DNA from: an uncultured Eubacteriales bacterium
GTDB taxonomy: Bacteria > Bacillota > Clostridia > TANB77 > CAG-508
Length of the DNA stretch: 64,000 nucleotides
Direction of reading: 5' to 3'
Assembly: GCA_949840345.1 (NCBI GenBank)
Contig: CATKWX010000001.1
Coordinates: forward strand, 62,001 to 126,000
The notes under the pieces were generated by a model. That model saw only the letters and a program-made list of their open reading frames with translations. It was not told the origin of the DNA and ran no database searches. Shown in pieces: positions 11,379 to 23,133 of this stretch. The position numbers and the translations under genes are program-made. Position 1 is the first letter of the stretch. Each line of letters begins with the position of its first letter.

Positions 11379-12176
11379 TTACTTTATTGGTATATATAAT
11401 TTAAAATTATTGTTAGGTAGATATTCTTCTATATCTGGCAAATCTTGTAACTCATACCCAGAATCAGGAATAATAGTTCTATAAATTTTTCGAACAAGTT
11501 TATCTAATTCAGTAGAATTCAAATACTTAAATTCGAATACTAAATAGTTGCTTTTATCTATATTTATTTGTTTAGAACTATCAAATTTTTCTTTAGAAGC
11601 TATATAATATGTGGCATCACCAATATTAGAAGTTTTATCATACATAAGCAGTCCATATTCGCTTTTTCCAACTAGCAATTTATGATTTTCTTTCCAAAAC
11701 AATGGAGCAGTATTGTGGCAATCTCTAACTTTAGTTTTCATAGAAATAGCATAAAAATTAAATTCAAGATTTTTTTCAATATGATAATTAAATTCATCCT
11801 CTATATCTTCATTTTGTATTTCATATTGCGAAAAAAACTTTATGTTCTTTTTATTATTGTTTATTTCACTTGGGAGAAAACCCATCATTGATTTAAAAGC
11901 TCTTGAAAAAGCTTGAGAGGATTCGTAATTATATTTTATTGCAATATCTATTACTCTTTCTTTTCCTTCAATTAAATCTAGTGCAGACATACTTAATCTT
12001 CTTTTCCTTATATATTCTGCTAGATTATAATTAGTTACAAATAAAAATATTCTATGCATTGTATACTCATTTACCCCAAGTATTTGAGAACACTTTTTAT
12101 AACTAATCTCTTCTAAAAGATTATCTTCTATATATTTAATTAAATCGTTAAATCTTTCATTACTTGCTTTATTCAT
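11379..12176 (-). CDS. AraC-family transcriptional regulator with effector-binding domain
   Basis: N-terminal HTH_18-like region (IAIKYNYESSQAFSRAFKSMMGFLPSEI). Confidence 0.85.
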   Translation of the reverse strand: MNKASNERFNDLIKYIEDNLLEEISYKKCSQILGVNEYTMHRIFLFVTNYNLAEYIRKRRLSMSALDLIEGKERVIDIAIKYNYESSQAFSRAFKSMMGFLPSEINNNKKNIKFFSQYEIQNEDIEDEFNYHIEKNLEFNFYAISMKTKVRDCHNTAPLFWKENHKLLVGKSEYGLLMYDKTSNIGDATYYIASKEKFDSSKQINIDKSNYLVFEFKYLNSTELDKLVRKIYRTIIPDSGYELQDLPDIEEYLPNNNFKLYIPIK

Positions 12177-12269
12177 ACTTTTTTCCTCTTAAAATAAAAA
12201 GCTATACATTGTTTATTATTGTATAACTTTTCATAATTATTGTCAAAATATTAATCACTTTTGTATAAG

Positions 12270-12710
12270 CTACAGATATTTAATAAATGCTTTATTTTCA
12301 TTTTGACTATATCCCATTTTCTCATAAAATGCATGTGCACCTTTTCTGTTTATTCCTGAGGTAAAATAAATAAGTTCACAATTATTTTCTTTTGCAATAG
12401 TTTCGATTGTTTGAAATAATTTTGTTGCTACTCCCATTCTTCTATAATCTGGATGTGTACACACATACCATAACGTCATAAATGGATGATTAGCATCAAA
12501 TAAATTGAAAGCTATTATGCAAGATGTATATCCTACTATTTTTCCATCTAGCTTTGCCACTAGAAATCTATACATTTCTTTACTATTGCTATACTTTTTA
12601 TATAGTTCTTTTATTTCTTCTATATCTCTATTTTCCTTAAAAATTTCCATATTCATTTTATAGCATTCTTCTATATCTTCATATTTTAAGTCTTCTACTT
12701 TTATATTCAT
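12270..12710 (-). CDS. GNAT N-acetyltransferase
   Basis: VCTHPDYRRMGVATKLFQTIE motif. Confidence 0.88.
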   Translation of the reverse strand: MNIKVEDLKYEDIEECYKMNMEIFKENRDIEEIKELYKKYSNSKEMYRFLVAKLDGKIVGYTSCIIAFNLFDANHPFMTLWYVCTHPDYRRMGVATKLFQTIETIAKENNCELIYFTSGINRKGAHAFYEKMGYSQNENKAFIKYL

Positions 12711-12845
12711 TTACTATATCTCCAATTTATTTTAACTAATAATGAATAATGAAATTTACAAAGTCGCCTTTAGGTTACGTTCTTAGAATACATTAAATAT
12801 TTTTCACTATTCACTCTTATCTTTTAACTCGCGCGAAAGCGAGTT

Positions 12846-12919
<74 letters not shown>

Positions 12920-13168
12920 GTTTTTATTGTTTCTACTTTATTATTTTACATCAAATTGCTATAAAATTGCAATAGTTCATCATAATTTATATAAATTAAT
13001 TTATTGCTTAATACTTTTAGTACTATGTATTCTACAAATAATATTAATATTGCCAATATGTCGAATTATATTTTCTATTAAAAATATATATTGTTTTTTG
13101 TCGATATTCTATTGACAAGTTTTACTCATTATAATATTATAATGTATATTAAAGGGAGGTATTTAAAA

Positions 13169-13759
13169 ATGGAAAACAATGAAGAAAATTTAGGTTCTCA
13201 AGAACCAGTTGCAGAAGCAACAACAAATTCAACTCCTGTTAAAGCAGGAAACACAAAATTAATTGGTATTATAGCTGTTGCCATAGTAATTATTTTAGCA
13301 GCATTCTTTATGTTCTTTACAAGAAGTGCTAAATCTACAGTTAAAGATTATATAAAGGCATTTAATAGTTCTAATGGAGGAAAAGTTGTAGCTCTTATGG
13401 ATTTCGAAGGAGTTTCAGCATTTGAATCTACTAGCAAAGATCTTTCTAAGTTTGATGAAACATACGAAGAAATGATAAAGAAAGTAAAAGAATTAGATAA
13501 AGATGAGAAAAAACAATATGAAGAAATAAAAGATACAACAAAAGAAACAATACAAGCTGGTTTAGATATAATAAAGGAAGCAAAAATTAAATATTCTGTA
13601 TCTAATATAAAAACTGAAAAAGTTGATGGATCTAAGAAATTAACAAAAGTTACTTGTACTATAAAAGCAAAAAATGGAGATGAAGAATTAGAACGTGATG
13701 CTACATTCTATACAGTTAAAAAAGGATTAAAAAATTACTTAGTATCTTCAGGTATGTAA
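13169..13759 (+). CDS. Membrane-anchored protein of unknown function with single N-terminal TM (DUF4878-like)
   Basis: RBS gggaggt; LIGIIAVAIVIILAAFFMFF TM then soluble domain. Confidence 0.7.
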   Translation: MENNEENLGSQEPVAEATTNSTPVKAGNTKLIGIIAVAIVIILAAFFMFFTRSAKSTVKDYIKAFNSSNGGKVVALMDFEGVSAFESTSKDLSKFDETYEEMIKKVKELDKDEKKQYEEIKDTTKETIQAGLDIIKEAKIKYSVSNIKTEKVDGSKKLTKVTCTIKAKNGDEELERDATFYTVKKGLKNYLVSSGM

Positions 13760-13770
13760 TATATATTTAT

Positions 13771-13801
13771 AGAGGTTGCGCATGCAACCTCTATTTTTTT
13801 G
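13771..13801 (+). terminator. Rho-independent terminator
   Basis: agaggttgcgcatgcaacctctattttttt. Confidence 0.8.
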
Positions 13802-13840
13802 TACAAAAAAACAAGTGATATATTATATCACTTGTTTTTA

Positions 13841-13914
13841 TGGAGCAGGTAGTGGGAATCGAACCCACGTAGCCAGCTTGGAAGGCTGGGGTTCTACCAT
13901 TGAACTACACCTGC
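13841..13914 (-). tRNA. tRNA-Gly (UCC), canonical
   Basis: GCAGGTG TA GTTC AATGGTA GAAC C CCAGC CTTCCAA GCTGG CTAC GTGGG TTCGATT CCCAC TACCTGC T CCA. Confidence 0.97.
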
Positions 13915-14045
13915 ATTACCTCTGACATTTACAAATTATAATATATGGTTATTGTTTTGTCAATATATTTTTAAAATTTTTTATAAAATATTTTTTAAAC
14001 AGAAAACTCACTACTATAAAAGTAATGAGTTTTCTTATGGTTTAG

Positions 14046-14234
14046 CTATTTTTTAGCCTTTCCCTTAGAACGTCTCTTCTCTTCCCGTATCTCATAGTTT
14101 GAAACATTAAGTCCCTGTTGTTTTGCCCTATCGCCAAGCTTACCATCCTCTTTGCTTTCGAAATGCATCTCGGTAACTCCACCAGGCTTTCCGTCGCTAA
14201 CTAAGAGGATTATTTTGCTCCCATTGTCTGCCAT
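14046..14234 (-). CDS. Small protein of unknown function (DUF2188-like size; cassette-type gene)
   Basis: RBS aaggaggtt upstream of ATG 14234; MADNGSKIILLVSDGKPGGVTEMHFESKEDG...; in-frame CGG at 14085-14087. Confidence 0.55.
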   Translation of the reverse strand: MADNGSKIILLVSDGKPGGVTEMHFESKEDGKLGDRAKQQGLNVSNYEIREEKRRSKGKAKK

Positions 14235-14457
14235 AAGAAGAAAACCTCCTTTATAAAGTTTATACATATACTATAACACTTATTTTATGTAATGTAAAGT
14301 AATATAATTTATATATTGAAAATGCCTTAGAATATTTTGTTAATTATTATGATCATCCACAGCCTTATTAATTAATGAATATAAAACTAAAAAACAAAAA
14401 TACCTCTACTGTTCGTTATTTTAAACGATTTGTAGCGGTATTTTTATTTTTTAATTC

Positions 14458-15276
14458 TTACGCACTCTTTAATTCTAGTCTTAATTTATCAGCTATCATT
14501 GCGATAAATTCACTATTTGTTGGCTTTCCTTTACTTGCTGATACAGTATAACCAAATATACTTTCTACTGTTTCATTTTGTCCTCTTGCCCAAGCCACTT
14601 CTATTGCATGACGTATTGCTCTTTCTACTCTACTTGGTGTTGTATGGTATTTTTCTGCAATTTCAGGATAAAGCATTTTTGTTATTTGGTTTATCATTTC
14701 AATATCTCCAATTACCATCATTATTGCTTCTCTTAAATATTGGTAACCTTTTATATGGGCTGGTACTCCAACTTCATGTATTACATTTGTAACTAATGCT
14801 TCTAGTGCTCCCTCTTTTTTCTTATCCGTATTACTTATGTCTATGTATGGTGCTCTTATTTCTTTATTAATAAATGTTGTCTTTGCTTGACTTGGTTGAT
14901 AATATTTAATTTCATTCATTCTTTGAATTAATATTTCAATGTCAAATGGTTTTACCACATAATATTCTGCACCTAAATTTATAGCTTTTTGTGTTATTTT
15001 ATCTTGACCAACCGCAGATAGCATTATAAATGTTGGTTGTTTTGCCATACCCGCTTTTCCTACTTTTTCTAATACACCTAGTCCATCTAAATGTGGCATT
15101 ATTACATCTAATAATACTATGTCTGGTTGTGTGTTTATAATCATGTCATAAGCTTCTTCTCCATCTTTTGCTAAAGCAATTACCTCCATATTCTCTTCTT
15201 TTTCTAAATGACCTACAAGTGTGTTTGCAAATTCTTTGTTATCGTCCGCAATTAAAACTGTTATTTTTTCTTTCAA
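14458..15276 (-). CDS. spo0A: Sporulation transcription factor Spo0A
   Basis: Receiver domain plus C-terminal [13 protein letters not shown]. Confidence 0.97.
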   Translation of the reverse strand: MKEKITVLIADDNKEFANTLVGHLEKEENMEVIALAKDGEEAYDMIINTQPDIVLLDVIMPHLDGLGVLEKVGKAGMAKQPTFIMLSAVGQDKITQKAINLGAEYYVVKPFDIEILIQRMNEIKYYQPSQAKTTFINKEIRAPYIDISNTDKKKEGALEALVTNVIHEVGVPAHIKGYQYLREAIMMVIGDIEMINQITKMLYPEIAEKYHTTPSRVERAIRHAIEVAWARGQNETVESIFGYTVSASKGKPTNSEFIAMIADKLRLELKSA

Positions 15277-15394
15277 AACAATTCCTCCTCTAATGTGTAA
15301 TTTTTGTAAAAATTTTACAATTCGAATTATAGTACAAAATTAATACTATTGCAATACTTTTTTGGAAAATTTTTCTATTTTTTTATATTTTCCT

Positions 15395-16027
15395 TTATAT
15401 TTCAATGTTTTTCTCTTCTAAAATTTTATATTTTATTATTTTAAAGTTAATATTTTTGGAATTATTTGTAAATTCTTCTAGAATTTCTTTTCTCATTTCT
15501 ACTGTTAAAATAACATTTTCCGTATATTTACTGTCTATTATTTTCATATTTTTTTGTTTTATATAATATTTTATTTTGTCTAAATCGTTATACTCTATTT
15601 CTATTTCAACAACATATCCTATAGATTTTTCAACAACTTCAGCTAATTTTAGTGCTTCTTTTGTTGCTTCTGAATATGCCCTAACTAGCCCACCAGTACC
15701 AAGTAGTATTCCTCCAAAATATCTTGTAATTATAACTAACACATTTGATAATCCTTCATTTGCAATTATATTTAACATTGGAGCACCTGCTGTTCCACTT
15801 GGCTCTCCATCATCATTATATTTTACAAGCAAATTCTCTTCCCCTGTTTCTAATATGTATGCAAAACAGTTATGCCTTGCATCATGATATTTCTTTTTTG
15901 TTTCTTTTATTATTCTATCCGCTTCCTCAATACTTTCTATATAAAACATATTTGCAATAAATTTTGACTTTTTCTCTACAATTTGTGCTGTTACATTTTC
16001 TTTTATTGTTTTAAATTTAAACTCCAT
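15395..16027 (-). CDS. YigZ/IMPACT family protein
   Basis: DARHNCFAYILE...NDDGEPSGTAGAPML and TRYFGGILLGTGGLVRAYSEA. Confidence 0.92.
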   Translation of the reverse strand: MEFKFKTIKENVTAQIVEKKSKFIANMFYIESIEEADRIIKETKKKYHDARHNCFAYILETGEENLLVKYNDDGEPSGTAGAPMLNIIANEGLSNVLVIITRYFGGILLGTGGLVRAYSEATKEALKLAEVVEKSIGYVVEIEIEYNDLDKIKYYIKQKNMKIIDSKYTENVILTVEMRKEILEEFTNNSKNINFKIIKYKILEEKNIEI

Positions 16028-16271
16028 AAATATTTAATATTCCTTTCAAATATATAAGAAAAGTGGCTTCGCCACATGTGCATTTTGCTTCGCAAATATG
16101 CACGAATCAAGGAAACTTAACCTTGTTGCTCCGGAAAAATCTGTCGATTTTTCCTATGCAATAAAAAAACTGGCAACGCTTAGGCGGAACGACTTTGGAA
16201 GTCGTTCCCTACAATTAATTCTTCACTATTCACTCGGCGCCTTCTTTGCAGCTGTTCTCCCGCTTGTGCCC

Positions 16272-17526
16272 CTACGTAGCTAATCTCCCGCCTGCGGTGT
16301 ACCCAGTTGAATATGCTATTTGTAAATTAAATCCACCCGTATATGCATCTACATCAATTATTTCTCCTGCAAAATGCAAGTTTTTTATTAATTTTGATTC
16401 CATTGTTTTTGGATTTATTTGCTTTATATCAATTCCTCCTGCTGTTATTATAGCTTCTTCTATTGGTCTAAATGATTTTATTGTAATTTCAAAATTTTTT
16501 AATAATTTTACAAGTTTTAATCTTTCTTCTTTTGTAATTTCATTAACTTTTTTGTTTTCATTTATTTTGCTTAAATTTATTACTGTTTCTATCATTTTTT
16601 GAGGCAATAGTTTATCTAAACTATTTTTAAATTGCTTATTTTTTACTTCTTCAAAATCTCTTCTTATTCTTAAATCTAACTGTTCTTCTGTAAGAGCAGG
16701 TTTTAAATCTAAACACAGTTTTATTTTTTGTTTTTTTAATAATTCACCAATATTTTTATATCTTAAAATGATAGCTGAAGAACTTAATATAGTTGGTCCT
16801 GATATTCCGAAATGTGTAAATATCATTTCTCCAAAGTCTTCATAAATTACTTTATTTTTTTCTATGTCCTTTACTTTTATTGCTATATTTTTTAAACTTA
16901 ATCCTTGAAGGCTTTTGCATAAATTTATTTCATACGTTTCTAATGGCACTAATGATGCCTTTAAATCTGTAATAGTATGTCCACATTGCTTTGCAATTTC
17001 ATAGCCATCTCCTGTTGAACCAGTTGCAGGATAACTTTTGCCACCAGTAGCAAGTATTATTTTATCTGCATACACTATTCCTATATTAGTTTCTACACCT
17101 ATAGCAACATTATCTTGTACAATAATTTTATTTACTTTTGTATTTGTTTTTATTGTTACCTTTAATTTTTTTAATATTTTTAATAATGCATTTAATACAT
17201 CTTGAGATTTATCTGATACAGGAAATATTCTATTTCCTCTTTCATTTTTTGTTTTTACTCCTTCTGCTTCTAGCATTTGTATAATATCTGTATTGGTAAA
17301 GTTTCCAAATGCACTATATAAAAACCTACCATTCCCTGGTATATTTTTTATAAATTCTTCCATAGATAAGCTACTCGTTATATTGCATCTTCCCTTACCT
17401 GTTATAAGTAACTTTCTTCCACAGCTATTCATTTTTTCTAGGATAGTAACATTGTCTCCCTGCTTTGCAGCACTAATTCCCGCAAGCATTCCGTGAAGGT
17501 CCTCCACCTATTATCACAACATCCAT
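16272..17526 (-). CDS. HI0933-like NAD(P)/FAD-dependent flavoprotein, interrupted by a +1 shift at CGG 17491-17493
   Basis: ATG 17526: MDVVIIGGGPS-(C)GG-GMLAGISAAKQGDNVTILEKMNSCGRKLLITGKGRCN; length 3n+1. Confidence 0.93.
17491..17493 (-). other. Recoding site: TCA CGG AAT -> TCA (C)GGA ATG CTT GCG GGA
   Basis: In-frame CGG inside Rossmann GGGPSG motif. Confidence 0.92.
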
Positions 17527-17666
17527 TTTTATCTCCTACATTAAAATTATTCATTATTATGGGCACAGTGGTGTCTGCGGAACGACGAGGGCGTCGTTCC
17601 CTACATACTATTATTCACTATTCACTATTAATTCTTCACTCTTGCCGTAAGGCAAGCCGTCCGCCC

Positions 17667-18914
17667 CTACAGTATAATATTCTGTATTGCCTTCAATACC
17701 CCCAATTTTCCATATTCATAGGTTAATCCACCTTGCAAAAATGCTACATATGGTGGTCTTATTGGCGCATCACAACTAAGTTCTATTGATGAACCTGAAG
17801 TAAATGCTCCTGCTGCCATTATAACTTTATCTGTATAACCTGGCATATCCCATGGTTCTGGAATTGATGAAGAGTCTATTGGAGACCCCATTTGTATTCC
17901 CTGACAGAACTTTATTAATTTTTCTTCATTTCCAAATTCTATTGTTTGAACTATATCTGCTCTTTTTTCATTATATAGTGGGTCTGGTTTATATCCTAGT
18001 TTTTCTACCATTCTACTTGCAAATATCGCTGTTTTTAAGCTACTTGCAACAACACTCGGTGCCATAAAAAGTCCTTGTAAAATATTTTTATTTATTCCTA
18101 GAGTTGGGCCAACTTCTTTTCCAAGTCCCGGTGCTGTTAACCTTTCAGCAACTAATTCTATTAAGTCTTTTTTTCCTGCAACATAAGCACCATTTGGAGC
18201 AATTCCTCCACCTAAATTTTTTATTAATGAACCTACTATTAAATCTGCACCAACTTCTAATGGCTCCATTTCTCCTACAAATTCCCCATAGCAATTGTCT
18301 ACCATTATTATTGCAGTTTTGTTTACCTCTCTTATTGCTTTTATAACTTGTCCTATATCTTCTACCTGTAAGCTTTTTCTTAAAGCATATCCTCGAGAAC
18401 GTTGTATTTCTATTAGTTTTATATCGTTTTTTGAAACTCTTTTAACTATTTGCTCTATATCAAATTTACTATCTATTAAATCTATTTGCTCGTAATTTAC
18501 ATTATGTGCCTTTAGGGAGCTTTTATTTTCTACTAATCCTATTACTTCATCTAATGTATCGTATGGCTTTCCTGTTATGCTTAAAAGCGTATCTCCTGGT
18601 CTTAACATTGCAAATAATGTAACAGTTAATGCATGTGTTCCTGATATAAATTGATTTCTAACTAATGCATCTTCTGCATTTAATACTTTTGCAAATATTT
18701 TCTCTATTGTATCTCTTCCAATGTCTCCATATCCATACCCCGTGCTTGTTCCAAAATGCATTTCTGAAATATTATATTCTTGAAATGCATTTAACACCTT
18801 CATACTATTTATTTCGCATTGTTTATTTATATTTTTAAATATATCAGTTAATTCATTTTCTACTTCCATTGATAATTTTTCTACTTTTTCATCTATTTTA
18901 AATTTCTCGTACAT
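17667..18914 (-). CDS. Methionine gamma-lyase family (aluminium resistance-like) PLP protein
   Basis: VDNCYGEFVGEMEPLEVGADLIVGSLIKNLGGGIAPNGAYVAG. Confidence 0.88.
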   Translation of the reverse strand: MYEKFKIDEKVEKLSMEVENELTDIFKNINKQCEINSMKVLNAFQEYNISEMHFGTSTGYGYGDIGRDTIEKIFAKVLNAEDALVRNQFISGTHALTVTLFAMLRPGDTLLSITGKPYDTLDEVIGLVENKSSLKAHNVNYEQIDLIDSKFDIEQIVKRVSKNDIKLIEIQRSRGYALRKSLQVEDIGQVIKAIREVNKTAIIMVDNCYGEFVGEMEPLEVGADLIVGSLIKNLGGGIAPNGAYVAGKKDLIELVAERLTAPGLGKEVGPTLGINKNILQGLFMAPSVVASSLKTAIFASRMVEKLGYKPDPLYNEKRADIVQTIEFGNEEKLIKFCQGIQMGSPIDSSSIPEPWDMPGYTDKVIMAAGAFTSGSSIELSCDAPIRPPYVAFLQGGLTYEYGKLGVLKAIQNIIL

Positions 18915-19163
18915 GATTTTGTCTCCTTTTATTGCGGGCGATTAAAATCGCCCCTACAAATAATTCTTCACTATTCATTAACGGAATGACGAGGGCGTCG
19001 TTCCCTACACGTGTATTCCCGCAAACGGTGCCCTACAAATAATTATTCATTAACGGAACGACTTTGGTCTAGTTCCCTACAATATTTGCAATACATTGTT
19101 GCAAGTTTATGTATCACCACTTCACTATTCATTAAAATAGGGCGCTAGTTGCGCCCTTTATTA

Positions 19164-19812
19164 CTAGTCTCTGTTTCTTCCCATTATTGATAGTATTCTT
19201 ATAAATATGTTTATGAAGTCTAAATATAATTCCATTGCACCATATATGTGAAGTTTGCTTTGATCTAAATCTGGCTCTTCTTGTAATTGTTTTATTTTAT
19301 TCATATCGTATACTGTTAATCCAAAGAATACAAATAAAATTACCCAATCTAGTATTATATCTATCATTTCATTTCCTAAAAATAAATTAATTAAACTTAC
19401 AATTACTCCTATTATTAATGTTGTGTATAATACTGTTCTCCAATTGCTTATATCTTTATCTGTCTTATATCCATATAAAGCTAATACTCCAAATAGCCCT
19501 GCTGTTGCAAGAAATGCAAATCCTATTGTTGAAATATCAAATGCTGCAAATATTACAGATAGTGATAATCCGTTAATCATTGCATATACAAAGTATAATA
19601 TTCCGAACTACTGTTGGTGGTAGTTTCCTAAATAAAAATGAGAATAATAGCACAACGACCACTTCTACAATTAAAATTACAGGCCAAGCATCCATTTGTA
19701 TTATATCAATTAATAAATCTGTTGAATATGTATACCATGCAACTATTGCTGTTCCAAGTAATCCTAGAAACATCCAAAAGAAAGTTTTTGTTATAAGGTT
19801 ATTTTCTTTCAT
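19164..19812 (-). CDS. Bax inhibitor-1/YccA family membrane protein, interrupted by a +1 shift at CGG 19603-19605
   Basis: Skipping C gives ...LPPTVVGILYFVYAMINGLSLSVIFAAFDISTIG...; length 3n+1. Confidence 0.9.
19603..19605 (-). other. Recoding site: GTT CGG AAT -> GTT (C)GGA ATA TTA TAC TTT GTA TAT
   Basis: In-frame CGG at frame break. Confidence 0.9.
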
Positions 19813-20004
19813 GATTCTCCTCCTTAAAATTTGATGTAATTATTATATAATATATGCAATAAATAATCAATATAAGTTATTTACTTTTATTTTATTTTTT
19901 GGTATTATATTTAAAGATGATTTTTAACGGACGACCAATGGTCGCCCCTACAATTTGCAATATATTTTATGCAGTGCATTAATTGAATTTATGGGGGAAA
20001 TTTA

Positions 20005-20571
20005 ATGGAAGGAATTTGTGAAAAAAATAATAAAAAAGTTAGATTATCAAAATTTGAAAGTTATTTATTATATTTCTTTATATATGCATTTATTGGATGG
20101 TTTTTTGAAACTTTATATGCCATTTATAATACAGGTCATTTTGTTAAAAGAGGTTTCTTATTTGGTCCAATTTGTCCTATTTATGGATATGGTGCACTTA
20201 TTTTATTACTATTTCTTAGAGGATATAAAAAGAATTCCATAAAGTTATTCTTTATGTCTGCACTTATATTTTCTGCATTAGAATATTTTGTTAGTTTTGC
20301 AATGGAAGGCGCTTTTATGTCTCATTGGTGGGATTACACAGATAGTTTTTTCAACTTAAATGGCAGAATATCTATTGCCTATTCGTTTGTTTGGGGAATT
20401 GCTGCGATTTTATTTATAAATCATTTACATCCTTTTATAAAAAAACAATTAAACAAGAGAATTATTAAAAAAATTCCTGTTAATATACAGTCTCTTATTA
20501 TAAAAGTTATATTTTCAATTTATGCTGTTGATACAGTTTTATCTTGGGTTGCACATATACCCGGAAAATAA
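20005..20571 (+). CDS. Putative ABC transporter permease-like membrane protein (PF06541-like)
   Basis: GWFFETLYAIYNTGHFVKRGFLFGPICPIYGYGA. Confidence 0.82.
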   Translation: MEGICEKNNKKVRLSKFESYLLYFFIYAFIGWFFETLYAIYNTGHFVKRGFLFGPICPIYGYGALILLLFLRGYKKNSIKLFFMSALIFSALEYFVSFAMEGAFMSHWWDYTDSFFNLNGRISIAYSFVWGIAAILFINHLHPFIKKQLNKRIIKKIPVNIQSLIIKVIFSIYAVDTVLSWVAHIPGK

Positions 20572-20671
20572 GATTGTTATTTTAGAATACAATGAGAGGG
20601 CACAGTGGTGTCACGTCTCACGGGTATTCCCACAAACGGTGCCCCTACAAGCAAAATGAGATAGATAATAT

Positions 20672-21259
20672 CTATCTCATTTTGCTTATTGCTAGCCCAT
20701 CTCCTACTTCTAAAATTTGAGTTTCTATGTTTTCATTTTCTGTTACTTCTTTTATGTATTCTCTTAAATTTCTCACTGCTGTACGTTGTTTGTGCTTGTT
20801 GTAGTCACCCATTACATATCCTTTATATAACACATTATCTGCTATTATTATTCCGTTTTTATTAATCATTCTTATTGCTTCTTTTAAGAAAAATGGATAT
20901 TTACCTTTTGCAGCATCAATAAATACTATATCATATTTTTCGTTTAAAGTTGGAAGTATTTCTACTGCATCTCCTTCGTAAATGTTTATTTTATCTTCAA
21001 CATCAGTTAATTTAATATTTTCCTTTGCTTGCTTTACTCTATCTGTTTCTCTTTCTATTGTGTCTATTTTCCCAGACTCACTTAAAAATTCACTAAAGCA
21101 TATTGCAGAATATCCTACAGCAGTACCTATTTCTAATATTTTATTAGGCTTTGCTTCTATTAGTATTTTTTGTATTACTTCTAGTGTATCATCCATTATT
21201 ATTGGTATGTGTTCTTCTAGTGCCTTCTCCTTTATTTTTTGTAATTCTATTTTATTCAT
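20672..21259 (-). CDS. O-methyltransferase family (SAM-dependent)
   Basis: KILEIGTAVGYSAICFSEFL...IVFIDAAKGKYPFFL. Confidence 0.88.
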   Translation of the reverse strand: MNKIELQKIKEKALEEHIPIIMDDTLEVIQKILIEAKPNKILEIGTAVGYSAICFSEFLSESGKIDTIERETDRVKQAKENIKLTDVEDKINIYEGDAVEILPTLNEKYDIVFIDAAKGKYPFFLKEAIRMINKNGIIIADNVLYKGYVMGDYNKHKQRTAVRNLREYIKEVTENENIETQILEVGDGLAISKMR

Positions 21260-21260
21260 A

Positions 21261-23069
21261 TTATCTTCTTGCCATTCTTTCTCTTGTTTTTGTATCTAAT
21301 ATTTTCTTTCTTAACCTAATATTTTTTGGTGTTACTTCTACTAATTCGTCATCGTTTATAAACTCTATTGCCTTTTCTAATGAGAATTGTAATGGTGGCA
21401 CTAAACGTAATGCATCATCTGAACCTGAAGCTCTTGTATTTGTTAAATGTTTTTCTTTACATACATTTATTGCTAAATCTTCTGATCTTGAATTTAGCCC
21501 AACTATCATACCTTCATAAACATCAACACCTGGTCCTATTAATAATTCACCTTTATCTTGTGCATTATATAAACCATATGTTACAGACGTTCCCTTTTCA
21601 AATGCAACTATTGTTCCTCTTGTTCTTGCAGATATATCTCCTTTGTATTCTTCGTATCCTTCAAATACGCTGTTCATTGTACCATTTCCTTTTGTATCCG
21701 TCATAAATTCTGTTCTATATCCAATAAGTCCTCTTGCTGGAATTTTAAATTCTACCTTTGTATGTCCATCTCCTGTTGGCTCCATACTAAGCATTTCGCC
21801 TTTTCTTTTACCTAACTTCTCTATTACATTTCCTAAGAATTCTTCTGGAACACTTACAACTAATCTTTCCATTGGCTCTAATTTTTGTCCATTTTCTTCT
21901 TTGAATATAACTTTTGGGCGAGATACTAATAGTTCAAATCCTTCTCTTCTCATTGTTTCTATTAATACAGATAAGTGTAATTCTCCACGTCCTGAGACTT
22001 CAAAACTTTCTGCTCTATCTGTTTCTTTTACTCTTAAACTAACATTTCTATCTAATTCTTTAAATAATCTATCTCTTAAATGTCTTGATGTAACAAATTG
22101 TCCTTCTTGTCCTGCAAAAGGTCCATCATTTACACTAAATGTCATTGATACTGTAGGCTCATCTATATCTACGAAATCTATCTTTTCTGGATTATTTATA
22201 TCACAAATTGTATCTCCTATATTTATATCTGGAACACCTGCAAGTTCTACTATATCTCCTGCTTTTGCTTCTTCTACTTCTACTTTTTTAAGTCCTACAT
22301 AAGTATATAATTTTGTTATTTTTGAATTTTCTGTTTTATCTTTTTTGCATACTGCTATAGGCATACCATTTTTTATTATTCCTCTTTCAATTCTTCCTAT
22401 TGCAATTCTTCCAACATATTCGTCATAATCGATATTTGATACTAGCATTTGCATTGGACCATCTTGGTCGCAAGCTGGTGGCTCTATTGTGTTTATTATT
22501 GTTTCAAATAGGCATTTTAAATCTACTGCTTCTCCATCTAAGTCTAGTTTTGCAACACCTTGTTTTCCTGATGCGTATACAACTGGAAAATCTAATTGAT
22601 CATCGTTTGCACCTAATTCTATAAATAGTTCTAAAACTTCGTCTATTACTTTTAATGGTCTAGCACCTGGTCTATCTATTTTATTTATTACAACTATAGG
22701 TTTTAAATTTAATGCTAATGATTTTTTTAGTACTTCTCTTGTTTGAGGCATAGCTCCTTCAAAAGCATCAACTAATAGTACAACACCATCAACCATTTTT
22801 AATACTCTTTCAACTTCTCCTCCAAAGTCAGCATGTCCTGGTGTATCTACTATATTTATTTTTATATCTCCATACATTACAGATGTATTTTTTGCAAGTA
22901 TTGTAATTCCTCTTTCTCTCTCTAAATCGTTTGAGTCCATTACTCTTTCTTCTACTTGTTCGTTTTCTCTAAATGTTCCACTTTGTTTTAATAAAGCATC
23001 TACTAATGTTGTTTTTCCATGGTCAACGTGTGCTATTATTGCTACGTTTCTAATGTTTTTGTTATTCAT
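21261..23069 (-). CDS. typA: Translational GTPase TypA/BipA
   Basis: IAHVDHGKTTLVDALLKQSG...full-length TypA. Confidence 0.97.
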   Translation of the reverse strand: MNNKNIRNVAIIAHVDHGKTTLVDALLKQSGTFRENEQVEERVMDSNDLERERGITILAKNTSVMYGDIKINIVDTPGHADFGGEVERVLKMVDGVVLLVDAFEGAMPQTREVLKKSLALNLKPIVVINKIDRPGARPLKVIDEVLELFIELGANDDQLDFPVVYASGKQGVAKLDLDGEAVDLKCLFETIINTIEPPACDQDGPMQMLVSNIDYDEYVGRIAIGRIERGIIKNGMPIAVCKKDKTENSKITKLYTYVGLKKVEVEEAKAGDIVELAGVPDINIGDTICDINNPEKIDFVDIDEPTVSMTFSVNDGPFAGQEGQFVTSRHLRDRLFKELDRNVSLRVKETDRAESFEVSGRGELHLSVLIETMRREGFELLVSRPKVIFKEENGQKLEPMERLVVSVPEEFLGNVIEKLGKRKGEMLSMEPTGDGHTKVEFKIPARGLIGYRTEFMTDTKGNGTMNSVFEGYEEYKGDISARTRGTIVAFEKGTSVTYGLYNAQDKGELLIGPGVDVYEGMIVGLNSRSEDLAINVCKEKHLTNTRASGSDDALRLVPPLQFSLEKAIEFINDDELVEVTPKNIRLRKKILDTKTRERMARR

Positions 23070-23107
23070 TTTTCTTACCCCTTTTTTATTTTTTTCGTAT
23101 GAGCATA

Positions 23108-23133
23108 CGGACGACCAATGGTCGCCCCTACAA
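23108..23133. repeat. Intergenic palindromic element, type B
   Basis: cggacgaccaatggtcgcccctacaa; same at 19928-19953. Confidence 0.85.
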
